Below are positions 25,609 to 33,048 of a stretch of 35,829 nt of DNA, in pieces (positions within the stretch are counted from its first letter, which is position 1; each line of letters starts with the position of its first letter). The notes below the pieces were generated by a model. The model did not search any database and was not told the origin of the DNA. It was given only the letters and a program-made list of their open reading frames with translations. Position numbers and translations under genes: made by a program. Origin of the DNA: Alphaproteobacteria bacterium (GTDB lineage: Bacteria; Pseudomonadota; Alphaproteobacteria; Puniceispirillales; Puniceispirillaceae); assembly GCA_011524995.1 (NCBI GenBank), contig WTJA01000058.1, positions 1 through 35,829 of the forward strand. The letters run 5' to 3'.

Positions 25609-25614
25609 TTTAAA

Positions 25615-26313
25615 ATGGCTGATGAAGACGATATCATTCTATCTGAACTTGATGATGAAGAGCTAGTTCAGCAGATGCATGACGACCTGTATGATGGCAT
25701 GCAGGACGAAGTGGTAGAAGGTGTGAACATCCTTCTTGAACGTAAATGGACTCCTTACGACGTTCTCACTAAGGCGTTGGTTGAAGGTATGACAATCGTC
25801 GGTATCGACTTCCGCGATGGCATCTTGTTCGTGCCAGAAGTGTTGATGGCAGCGAATGCGATGAAGGCTGGCATGGGTGTTCTTCGTCCGCTATTGGCTG
25901 AAACAGGCGCCCCACGTGTTGGGACAGTTGTTATCGGTACTGTGAAGGGCGATATCCACGACATTGGCAAGAACCTTGTATCAATGATGATGGAAGGCGC
26001 AGGCTTTGACGTGATTGATATCGGGATTAACAATCCCGTTGAGAACTATCTCGAAGCTCTCGAAGAGCATAAGCCAGACATCCTTGGTATGTCAGCGCTT
26101 CTCACAACCACAATGCCTTATATGAAAGTCGTCGTGGATGCGATGATCGAAAAAGGCATCCGCGATGATTACATCGTGCTTGTCGGTGGTGCGCCATTGA
26201 ACGAAGCCTTCGGTGAATCAGTTGGTGCGGACGCTTATTGCCGTGATGCCGCTGTGGCTGTGGAAACAGCTAAAGAGCTCATTGCAAAGAAGTTTGCTGC
26301 ACAAGCCTCTTAG
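25615..26313 (+). CDS. Corrinoid (B12-binding) methyl-carrier protein, MtgC/MtbC-like
   Basis: This 232-residue protein starts at the ATG at 25615, which has AAGGAG six bases upstream; a GTG at 25552 opens the frame but adds a cysteine-rich stretch not typical of the family. Residues 1-95 form the helical cap (B12-binding domain 2), with ILLERKWTPYDVLTKALVEGM. The Rossmann-like domain carries the cobalamin motif D113-x-H115-xx-G118 in KGDIHDIGKN, then GMSALLTTTM and VGGAPLNEAF. In MetH and methyltransferase systems this protein carries a methyl group on cobalt between two enzymes. It heads a cluster with a methyl-THF:corrinoid methyltransferase and a reductive activator. Whether it serves methionine synthesis or methylated-compound breakdown is not set by the sequence. 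Confidence 0.92.
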   Translation: MADEDDIILSELDDEELVQQMHDDLYDGMQDEVVEGVNILLERKWTPYDVLTKALVEGMTIVGIDFRDGILFVPEVLMAANAMKAGMGVLRPLLAETGAPRVGTVVIGTVKGDIHDIGKNLVSMMMEGAGFDVIDIGINNPVENYLEALEEHKPDILGMSALLTTTMPYMKVVVDAMIEKGIRDDYIVLVGGAPLNEAFGESVGADAYCRDAAVAVETAKELIAKKFAAQAS

Positions 26314-26324
26314 CGTCGGTCCTC

Positions 26325-26945
26325 ATGGCACAGCCCGCTGGATTAACAATCATTGGCTGCGGTGCTCTTGCCAGAGAATTACTCGACCTTATTAAACAAT
26401 TTCCAGACGGGCAGGTTGACTTAACCTGCCTGCCTGCTATCTGGCACAATTCCCCTGAAAAAATCACACCTGGTTTAGCCAAAAAAATCACCTCTCTGAA
26501 GAAACAGGGGCGCCGTATCCTTGTGGCTTATGGTGATTGCGGCACAGGGGGTGATATCGACCGGCTATTACAAAAGGAACAGGTTGATCGTATCGCAGGG
26601 CCTCATTGTTACGAGATGTATATGGGCAAGGCTGATTTCGATGCTGAAATGGAAGCAGAGCTTGGCACATTTTTTGTCACAGACTACATGGTCAGGCATT
26701 TTGAACGCATCGTGATGAAGGGGATGGGGTTGCGAGACCATCCGCAATTGCGCGATATGTATTTCGGCAATTACACAAGATTTTTATATCTCGCGCAGAC
26801 AGAAGATGACGCATTGCAGCGTAAAGCAGAAAAAGGCGCTGAAGAGCTTGGTTTGCGTTATGAATATCGTCTAACCGGCTATGGTGAATTTACCCAATTT
26901 ATGGGGCAAGCTGCGGGGCAAAGCAGCACGCCTCACACAGAATAG
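26325..26945 (+). CDS. DUF1638 family protein in corrinoid gene cluster
   Basis: This 206-residue protein fits DUF1638: GCGALARELLDL at the N-terminus (C12), LPAIWHNSPEKI, the Gly-rich YGDCGTGGDIDRLL and GPHCYEMYMG. Three conserved cysteines plus a histidine (C12, the Cys in GDCGTGG, His-Cys in PHCYE) could hold a metal or a cofactor. The family is known mainly from its location next to corrinoid methyltransferase genes in bacteria and methanogens; no biochemical role is established as far as I know. It follows the corrinoid gene by 11 bases. Candidate roles are a corrinoid chaperone, a metal carrier or a methyl-acceptor accessory. Confidence 0.85.
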   Translation: MAQPAGLTIIGCGALARELLDLIKQFPDGQVDLTCLPAIWHNSPEKITPGLAKKITSLKKQGRRILVAYGDCGTGGDIDRLLQKEQVDRIAGPHCYEMYMGKADFDAEMEAELGTFFVTDYMVRHFERIVMKGMGLRDHPQLRDMYFGNYTRFLYLAQTEDDALQRKAEKGAEELGLRYEYRLTGYGEFTQFMGQAAGQSSTPHTE

Positions 26946-26957
26946 GAACTTTGAAGA

Positions 26958-27269
26958 ATGGCACAGATTACAACTCTTTATTGGCGTGATATTCCAGCGC
27001 AGGTGATTGCTGAAAAAGGCCGGGGTCGCAAGCGTGAGCAAGCCAAAATTGAGCTTCACCGTCGTTTTGCCCTCGCGATTGACGAGGCAGCCATGCGTGG
27101 TGATGCGGCGTCAACCGATGATTATCTGGCTGATTGGCGCAAGGGCGAGCCGGTTGAGTGCTCAGATGAGCTAGAAGAAGAGGCGCAGAAATTAGCCGCC
27201 CAACTAGAAGAAGACTATCCATCAAGCCGTGTAAAGGAGCTGGTGGAGAATGGTGGTTTTGCGGCTTAG
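26958..27269 (+). CDS. Small PF13769-type 'virulence factor' family protein
   Basis: This 103-residue cytoplasmic protein contains the family pattern LYWRDIPAQVIAEKGRGRKREQA-type start (key residues W-R-D-I-P, then G-R-G and K), followed by a RF..AID.AAM helix and DDYLADWR. The 'virulence factor' name comes from an uncharacterised hit and does not describe a function. In this window it is nested between the DUF1638 gene (12 bases upstream) and the methylene-THF reductase-like gene, so a part in one-carbon or corrinoid chemistry is more likely. Its basic N-terminus and acidic C-terminus suggest a binding partner or adaptor. Confidence 0.75.
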   Translation: MAQITTLYWRDIPAQVIAEKGRGRKREQAKIELHRRFALAIDEAAMRGDAASTDDYLADWRKGEPVECSDELEEEAQKLAAQLEEDYPSSRVKELVENGGFAA

Positions 27270-27289
27270 AGTTGCGACGCCTTCGCTTT

Positions 27290-27308
27290 GCCCATAAGGG
27301 GCCTTTTC
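27290..27308 (+). terminator. Weak hairpin after the PF13769 gene
   Basis: A four-base GCCC/GGGC stem with a five-base loop is followed by CTTTTC. The stem is short, and termination would be partial at best. Confidence 0.25.
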
Positions 27309-27385
27309 TCTAAAGCCGTCATCATGTCGTTTGCGGACGCGAGAAAGGCGAGGTAAGGCGATTCATAATTCATCCTTTTTGCCAC

Positions 27386-27441
27386 TAATAATCTAGAAAC
27401 GGATGCCTATGCGTAAATAGCGCATCAATTCTAGGGTATTA
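27386..27441 (+). promoter_or_regulatory. Folded leader upstream of the methylene-THF reductase-like gene
   Basis: Three nested inverted repeats line up in one hairpin: TAATA with TATTA (27386-27390, 27437-27441), CTAGAA with TTCTAG (27393-27398, 27429-27434), and ATGCG with CGCAT (27409-27413, 27421-27425). The hairpin ends 45 bases before the ATG. Further on, CGTCC and GGGCG can form another stem. The pattern suggests a cis-acting RNA element; no known riboswitch was recognised. Confidence 0.4.
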
Positions 27442-27486
27442 GCTAATTGCGTCCTCATCAGGGGCGAAACGTAAAAGGGGTTGTTC

Positions 27487-28386
27487 ATGGCTGTCACAAT
27501 TGATGATATCGCCAAAGCTGGCGCAGGCTGGTCAATTGAAGTCACACCAGCAGGTGCCGGTAAAGTCGAGAGCTTTGCTGATGTTCTCGCACCTGGCACA
27601 GATGTGAATGTTACCTTCCTGCCTGGGTCTGACCCTGCTGATACCGCCTTGGTGGCAGCGCGGTTACGTGATGAGGGCATGCATCCTATTCCACACATCG
27701 CCGCGCGCTCTGTGACTGACAAGGCGATGCTTGATTCGATGCTGAAAAAGCTGACAGACGAAGCCTCAATCGATGAAGTGCTTATCATTGGCGGCGGCGT
27801 TGATAATCCGGTTGGTGATTTTGACAGCTCTATGCAAATCCTGGAAACCGGCCTTATCCAAGATTACGGCATTCGCAAGATTGGCGTATCTGGTCACCCA
27901 GAAGGCAGCCCGGATATTCCAGATGATGCGCTTGCGGCCGCTCTGGAATGGAAGAATAACTTCGCAGAAAAAGAAGGCCTCGATTTATATATTGAGACAC
28001 AATTCTGTTTTGAAGCTGACCAAGTCTTAGCATGGGAGCGTGATATCCGCGCTGCTGGTAACAAGCTACCTATTCGCATTGGTATTCCTGGTCCTGCCAC
28101 GATCAAAACATTATTCCGCTTTGCGCAAATCTCAGGCATCGGACCATCCATGCGCTTTATCTCTAAGCAAGCGCGTAATGTGGCAAAGCTCATGACAGTG
28201 CAAGCACCAGATAAGTTGTTGGCGGGTTTGGCTGAGGGCATGGCAAATGACAAAGATTGTTTGCTGGCTCATTTCCATTATTACCCATTCGGCGGTTTTG
28301 CCAAAACAGCGGCTTATGCCAAAGCCGTTTCTGATGGTGCCATTACGCTAAAAGCCAAAGGTGGCTTTGACGTGCGCCAAGACTAA
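27487..28386 (+). CDS. Divergent methylenetetrahydrofolate reductase-family protein
   Basis: This 299-residue protein starts at the ATG at 27487, with AAAAGGGG six bases upstream; an in-frame TTG two codons earlier is less likely. It has a MetF-like TIM barrel: E18 in SIEVTPAG aligns with the catalytic Glu of E. coli MetF (E28), H70 is in PIPHIAAR, GHPEGSP lies near residue 136, and TQFCFEAD near 171. The conserved RGD-type segment that carries the folate-stabilising Asp (D120) is replaced by IIGGGVDNP (100-108). It may reduce methylene-THF to methyl-THF for the corrinoid methyltransferase encoded next, or run in reverse. It ends 40 bases before that gene. Confidence 0.85.
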   Translation: MAVTIDDIAKAGAGWSIEVTPAGAGKVESFADVLAPGTDVNVTFLPGSDPADTALVAARLRDEGMHPIPHIAARSVTDKAMLDSMLKKLTDEASIDEVLIIGGGVDNPVGDFDSSMQILETGLIQDYGIRKIGVSGHPEGSPDIPDDALAAALEWKNNFAEKEGLDLYIETQFCFEADQVLAWERDIRAAGNKLPIRIGIPGPATIKTLFRFAQISGIGPSMRFISKQARNVAKLMTVQAPDKLLAGLAEGMANDKDCLLAHFHYYPFGGFAKTAAYAKAVSDGAITLKAKGGFDVRQD

Positions 28387-28426
28387 CACCTGATTGACAC
28401 CATTAAGACGAAGAAAGATTTCACCT

Positions 28427-29329
28427 ATGACAAAGACAGTAATTTCATCTGCAAAGCAGGAAATCACCATTGGTTTCGACCAGCCATTTTGCGTAATTGG
28501 CGAGCGTATTAACCCAACAGGCCGTAAATTATTGGCAGCTGAAATGGCCGCCGGTGATTATAGCCGCGTTGAAGCTGACGCCATTGCTCAGGTCGAAGCC
28601 GGCGCCACAATGCTTGACGTGAATGCTGGTATCCCAATGGCTGATGAGCCGCAAATTTTGGCCGATTCAATCCAGTTGGTGCAATCTGTTGTTGATGTGC
28701 CATTGGCTATTGATAGCTCTATTGTTGAAGCGCTTGAAAAAGGCCTGTCAGTTTATCAGGGTAAAGCGCTTGTGAACTCAGTCACAGGCGAAGAAGAGCG
28801 TCTTGAAGTGGTGCTTCCTTTGGTCAAGAAATATGGTGCTGCTGTTGTTGCGATTTCAAATGACGAAACAGGCATCTCAGAAGATCCAAACGTACGTTAT
28901 GAAGTCGCAAAGAAGATTGTTGAGCGTGCCGAAGATTACGGTATCCCGCGCGAAGATGTGGTTGTTGATCCCTTGATCATGCCTGTTGGCGCGATTAACC
29001 TTGCGGGCCGCTCAGCGCTTGATTTGATCATTCGTTTGCGTGATGAGCTAAAAGTGAACACAACTTGTGGTGCGTCAAACATCTCATTTGGCTTACCAAA
29101 CCGTCATGGTATGAATGCGGCCTTCCTCTCAATGGCCGCTGGTGCCGGTATGACATCAGCCATCATGAACCCGCTTCATTCAGAAGAAATGACAGCGATC
29201 ATGGGCGCCAATGTGATGAATGGTGTTGACCCTGAATGCCGCACATGGATTTCACGCTTCCGTGAGCCAGCAGCAGAGGGCGCAGCAGGTGGTCGTGAGC
29301 GTCGGACAAATCGTCGTCGCCGTGCATAA
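28427..29329 (+). CDS. Methyltetrahydrofolate:corrinoid/cobalamin methyltransferase (MtgA/AcsE-like)
   Basis: The 300-residue product starts at the ATG at 28427; an in-frame TTG at 28394 is less likely. It has the pterin-binding TIM-barrel pattern of MetH, AcsE and MtgA: CVIGERINPTGRK near residues 22-34, ATMLDVNAG, LVNSVTGEE, VDPLIMPVG and NISFGLPNR. It moves a methyl group between methyl-THF and the cobalt of the B12-binding protein. The protein ends in a Gly/Arg-rich tail with ERRTNRRRRA, which is not part of the barrel. The activator encoded next has a similar tail. The gene is followed by a hairpin terminator at 29362-29409. Confidence 0.9.
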   Translation: MTKTVISSAKQEITIGFDQPFCVIGERINPTGRKLLAAEMAAGDYSRVEADAIAQVEAGATMLDVNAGIPMADEPQILADSIQLVQSVVDVPLAIDSSIVEALEKGLSVYQGKALVNSVTGEEERLEVVLPLVKKYGAAVVAISNDETGISEDPNVRYEVAKKIVERAEDYGIPREDVVVDPLIMPVGAINLAGRSALDLIIRLRDELKVNTTCGASNISFGLPNRHGMNAAFLSMAAGAGMTSAIMNPLHSEEMTAIMGANVMNGVDPECRTWISRFREPAAEGAAGGRERRTNRRRRA

Positions 29330-29361
29330 GGTGCGTTTTGTGCCTATATTTAAGTAAAGAA

Positions 29362-29409
29362 AACAGGTAGGTAGGATTGTGGGGCTTGGCCTACCTGTTA
29401 TTTAATTTT
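29362..29409 (+). terminator. Probable intrinsic terminator between the methyltransferase and activator genes
   Basis: A ten-base-pair stem (29362-29371 with 29390-29399) with an 18-base loop is followed by a T-rich run. It lies 32 bases past the methyltransferase stop and ends 35 bases before the activator start. It should reduce transcription of the activator relative to the upstream genes. Confidence 0.75.
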
Positions 29410-29444
29410 TCGCATCATCTATCTGACACGCAATAGGTGCCGTC

Positions 29445-31511
29445 ATGACACAAACAACAGACCAAACATCTTCACAAAACCCTACAGCCAGTGAAGATCT
29501 CAAGATTGTTTTCACACCATCTGGACGCCAAGGCGCGGTCAAAAAGGGAACCAACCTTTTGCAAGCGGCACGTCAATTAGGCGTTGATGTTGATTCTGTT
29601 TGTGGTGGGCGCGCTATGTGTGGACGCTGTCAGGTGAATGTCGGTGATGGCGCGTTTGCCAAACATGGCATTACCTCATCAGCTGAGAATTTGTCAGCCC
29701 CGTCAGCATCTGAAGCGCGCTATGCCGAAAAGCGTGGGCTAGCTGATACCAGACGTCTTGCTTGTCAATGTACGGTGGAAGGCGACCTTGTCATTGACGT
29801 GCCAGCTGAATCACAAGTGCATAACCAGCTTGTGCGTAAGGCCGCTGATAACAGAACCATCGCCCTCAATCCACCGGTGCGCTTGTGTTATATCGAAGTA
29901 CGTGAGCCGGATATGCATGAGCCGTCTGGTGATTTGCGCCGCGTTATCGAAGCGCTTGAAACACAATGGGCTGATCGTGTCACTGGCGCGATTGATTGCG
30001 ACCTCCACGTGCTTCGTGAATTGCAGCCAGCGCTGCGGAAGGGTAAATGGGCCATCACAGTGGCATTACGTGATGGCAACCAGATTATTGCCGTTTGGCC
30101 AGGCTTGAAAGAGCGGATTTTGGGCGCAGCGGTCGATGTTGGCTCGACCACCATGTCAGCGCATATTTGCGATATGAATTCCGGTGAGGTATTGGCCTCA
30201 ACAGGCATTATGAATCCGCAAATTCGCTTTGGCGAAGATTTGATGAGCCGCGTCTCTTATGGCTTGATGAATCCTGGCGGGGCAGAAGAGATGACAAAGG
30301 CTGTGCAAGATGGATTGCAACAGCTTATCCAAGGCGGCGCTGAGCAAGCTGGTATGGCTGCGAATGACGTCATGGAAGTGGTTCTTGTCGGGAACCCTGT
30401 CATGCATCATTTGCTTTTGGGTGTTGACCCGATTGAGTTGGGCGGCGCGCCGTTTGCTTTGGCAGTGGATACCGCGACACAAATGCGTGCTGATGAGATT
30501 AATCTAGCGCTTCATAAAGGAAGCCGCGTCTATGTCTTGCCATGTATTGCTGGCCATGTTGGTGCAGATGCGGCTGGCGTGGTGTTGGCAGAGGCCCCGC
30601 AAACCTCAGATAAAATTAGCCTTCTTGTTGATGTTGGCACGAATGCTGAGATTGTGTTGGGCAATAAAGACCGTATGCTTGCTGCTTCATCACCTACTGG
30701 CCCCGCTTTTGAAGGGGCGCAGATCTCATCTGGTCAACGTGCGGCCCCTGGCGCGATTGAGCGCATTCGGATTGACGCAGAGACCTTAGAGCCGCGCTTT
30801 GCTGTGATTGGGTCTGAGATCTGGTCAGACGAAGAGGGATTTGATGATGCCGTCAAAGATACAGGGATCACAGGGATCTGTGGGTCTGGCATCATTGAGG
30901 TGCTTGGCGAGATGTATCTTGCAGGGATTATCTCAGAAGATGGGGTGATTGATGGCACGCTTGCTGCCAAGACTGACCGCATCATCGAAGATGGTCGTAC
31001 CTTTAGCTACCGCGTCAGTGATACGGTAACCGTCACACAAAATGACATTCGCGCTATCCAGCTTGCCAAAGCGGCGTTACATGCGGGCTTTAAGCTTCTC
31101 ATGGATAAGATGGCAATTGAACGTGTTGATCGTGTGGTTCTGGCTGGAGCGTTCGGCACGCATATTGATCCAAAATATGCGATGGTTCTCGGCATGGTGC
31201 CAGATTGCTTGCTAGACCATGTGGTTGCCGCTGGTAACTCAGCGGGGGCCGGTGCGAGAATGGCGCTGCTTAACATCGAAAAGCGTGCGGAGATTGAGGC
31301 TGTTGTTCGGGATATCGAAAAGATTGAAACCGCAGTTGAACCCTCATTCCAAGATCATTTTGTACGGGCTATGGCTATCCCGCATAAGACTGACCCTTAT
31401 GAGGAATTGACAAAAGCTGTGACTTTGCCATTCCGCTCATTGAAGGATAATGCAGGTGACGCGGCTGAGCCAACACGCTCAGGTCGTCGTCGTCGCCGCC
31501 GCGACGCCTAA
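29445..31511 (+). CDS. Ferredoxin/ASKHA reductive activator of corrinoid proteins (RACo/RamA-like)
   Basis: This 688-residue protein has an N-terminal [2Fe-2S] ferredoxin domain with C53, C59, C62 and C107 in the C-x5-C-x2-C...C pattern. A linker and a long C-terminal ASKHA ATPase domain (DUF4445) follow, with AVDVGSTTMSAHI, LVDVGTNAEI, GICGSGIIEVLGEM and VVLAGAFGTHIDPK. RACo-type proteins use ATP and an electron to turn oxidised Co(II) cobalamin back to Co(I), which corrinoid methyltransferases need. In alphaproteobacteria with split MetH a RamA-like protein of this type has been linked to methionine synthesis. The protein ends with six consecutive arginines then DA. It is convergent with ccmD, with 12 bases between the stops. 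Confidence 0.93.
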   Translation: MTQTTDQTSSQNPTASEDLKIVFTPSGRQGAVKKGTNLLQAARQLGVDVDSVCGGRAMCGRCQVNVGDGAFAKHGITSSAENLSAPSASEARYAEKRGLADTRRLACQCTVEGDLVIDVPAESQVHNQLVRKAADNRTIALNPPVRLCYIEVREPDMHEPSGDLRRVIEALETQWADRVTGAIDCDLHVLRELQPALRKGKWAITVALRDGNQIIAVWPGLKERILGAAVDVGSTTMSAHICDMNSGEVLASTGIMNPQIRFGEDLMSRVSYGLMNPGGAEEMTKAVQDGLQQLIQGGAEQAGMAANDVMEVVLVGNPVMHHLLLGVDPIELGGAPFALAVDTATQMRADEINLALHKGSRVYVLPCIAGHVGADAAGVVLAEAPQTSDKISLLVDVGTNAEIVLGNKDRMLAASSPTGPAFEGAQISSGQRAAPGAIERIRIDAETLEPRFAVIGSEIWSDEEGFDDAVKDTGITGICGSGIIEVLGEMYLAGIISEDGVIDGTLAAKTDRIIEDGRTFSYRVSDTVTVTQNDIRAIQLAKAALHAGFKLLMDKMAIERVDRVVLAGAFGTHIDPKYAMVLGMVPDCLLDHVVAAGNSAGAGARMALLNIEKRAEIEAVVRDIEKIETAVEPSFQDHFVRAMAIPHKTDPYEELTKAVTLPFRSLKDNAGDAAEPTRSGRRRRRRDA

Positions 31512-31523
31512 TCACATAGACGA

Positions 31524-31661
31524 TTATGAAAGCGTATCAGCACCTGATTGTTTCAGGGACTGATGCGCTTTTATATAAAGGCCTATGACAAAGGCAAATG
31601 TCAGCGCATAGCAAGGCCAGATAAACACACCATAGCCATTCATATCAAAAAAAGCTGTCAT
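31524..31661 (-). CDS. ccmD: Cytochrome c maturation protein CcmD
   Basis: This 45-residue protein starts at the ATG at 31661, overlapping the ccmC stop by four bases. It has the short CcmD pattern: a FFDMNGYGVFIW segment, one membrane helix (YALTFAFVIGLYI) and a charged C-terminal tail (KAHQSLKQSG). CcmD helps release holo-CcmE from the CcmABC complex. It is the last gene of the ccmABCD run; no ccmG, ccmE, ccmF or ccmH gene follows here. Confidence 0.85.
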   Translation of the reverse strand: MTAFFDMNGYGVFIWPCYALTFAFVIGLYIKAHQSLKQSGADTLS

Positions 31662-32380
31662 GAGGTCGCCCCTTTGCGATGTTGTGCCATTTGTTTCATC
31701 TCTGCCAGCATGGCAAGCATGCGCATCAGCACAATGACGATGAAGAAGGCTTGGAAGGCAATGAACATGGTCATCAACGGCCAAAGCATGCTCGCATCAA
31801 TTGAGACGCCGCCTGATCGCAAGATGCTGGCTGGCTGATGCAGAGTGTTCCACCAATCAACAGAGAATTTGACGATTGGTAAGTTCAGTGCACCAACAAG
31901 CGCTAGGATAGCGGCAGGACGGGCGCCGCGTCTGCGGTCGGAAAAGCCGTTCGCTAATGCCATATAGCCAATGAAAAAGAAGAATAAGACTAACATCGAT
32001 GTCAGCCTGGCATCCCACACCCAATAGGTGCCCCAGGTTGGTTTGCCCCATAAAGCGCCCGTAAATAAGGTTAATCCCGCAAAGACAGCGCCGATAGGCG
32101 CAATGGCTCGCGCGCCAATATCAGCTAGCGGGTGTTTCCACACAAGATAAAATAGCCCTGATAGCGCCAGCAGGAAATAGCTAGAAGAGGCCAGCCAAGC
32201 AACAGGCACATGGATATACATGATACGCACCGTATCACCTTGCTGATAATCAGCAGGAGAGGTGATAAGGCCCCAATATAACCCTAAGCCAAATCCAATG
32301 AATGCCACAGCTTTTGCCCATGGCAAGATGGCACGCGCTAATTTCACAAAACGGGTTGGGTTCGCAAAAAAATCAAACAT
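31658..32380 (-). CDS. ccmC: Haem-handling protein CcmC
   Basis: This 240-residue protein has six membrane helices and the tryptophan-rich haem-binding WWD motif (WGTYWVWDARLTS around residue 118), flanked by conserved histidines in YIHVPVAW and WKHPLADIGA. CcmC loads haem on CcmE in the periplasm. It begins two bases after the ccmB stop and overlaps ccmD, consistent with one translation unit. Confidence 0.95.
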   Translation of the reverse strand: MFDFFANPTRFVKLARAILPWAKAVAFIGFGLGLYWGLITSPADYQQGDTVRIMYIHVPVAWLASSSYFLLALSGLFYLVWKHPLADIGARAIAPIGAVFAGLTLFTGALWGKPTWGTYWVWDARLTSMLVLFFFFIGYMALANGFSDRRRGARPAAILALVGALNLPIVKFSVDWWNTLHQPASILRSGGVSIDASMLWPLMTMFIAFQAFFIVIVLMRMLAMLAEMKQMAQHRKGATS

Positions 32381-32382
32381 GT

Positions 32383-33048
32383 TTATCGCTCTTCAATCGC
32401 AATACGAAGCGCAAAGACGCTCGCAATGGGGCTTAAGACAAGTAAAAATAAACAACTACTCAGCAATAGATAGAAATGCGCGTGATAGGCCGTCCCTGTC
32501 AAGAGGGCCTCGGTAGCAAGCGTGCCGAAAATCAACAACGGAAAGGAGAGCGGCAGGACCAATATCGCTGATAAAAGACCAGAGCGTCTGGCCCCTAATG
32601 TCAATGCCGCGCCAATGGAGCCAAGACAGGTGAGGGCCGCCAAGCCCGCTGCCATAATCACAAGCATGATAGGAAGGTGATAAGGTGCGATTGCGAAAAA
32701 TAATGCAAGTACGGGCACGGTTAATAATAACGGGCCACCCATTACCAGAAAATGAGAGGCAATTCGCACCAGGACATAGCCAGAGAGGGGGGTGCGGCTG
32801 ACAATGATGCGATCAAGAAAGCCGCTCGCCTCATCATCAACATATAATCTATCAAAAGAGGGCAGGGCCGCTAGTAACACCGCAATCCACAAAATGGCAC
32901 TGGTAATCAGCGCCAATTTATCGGGGGCAGGGCCTACCGCTAGCGGGAATAATGTCGCAATCATCACGAAATAAGTGATAGCGCTAATCACCTCGCCAGG
33001 GCGTCTCATGGCCAATCTGATATCACGCAGGAAAAGCTGGCCTAGCAT
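32383..33048 (-). CDS. ccmB: Haem ABC transporter permease CcmB
   Basis: This 221-residue permease has six predicted membrane helices and family segments FLRDIRLAMRR at the N-terminus, FDRLYVDDEASGFLDRI, and LGARRSGLLSAILVLPL. It starts at the ATG at 33048, which shares a base with the ccmA stop (TGATG). The frame stays open to 33072, but that would overlap ccmA by 25 bases. With CcmA and CcmC it frees haem-loaded CcmE. Confidence 0.93.
   Translation of the reverse strand: MLGQLFLRDIRLAMRRPGEVISAITYFVMIATLFPLAVGPAPDKLALITSAILWIAVLLAALPSFDRLYVDDEASGFLDRIIVSRTPLSGYVLVRIASHFLVMGGPLLLTVPVLALFFAIAPYHLPIMLVIMAAGLAALTCLGSIGAALTLGARRSGLLSAILVLPLSFPLLIFGTLATEALLTGTAYHAHFYLLLSSCLFLLVLSPIASVFALRIAIEER

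Noticed and set aside
25429-25614. A cobalamin or SAM riboswitch before the corrinoid gene
   Set aside because: The gap is short, and no B12-box-like or known SAM-II/SAH core could be matched by eye; only alternative stems were kept as a candidate.
25552-25614. GTG-initiated N-terminal extension of the corrinoid protein
   Set aside because: It adds a cysteine-containing stretch not typical of the family, while the ATG at 25615 has a clear AAGGAG.
26958-27269. Reading the PF13769 gene as a true virulence determinant
   Set aside because: The name is inherited from annotation; nothing in sequence or context suggests pathogenicity.
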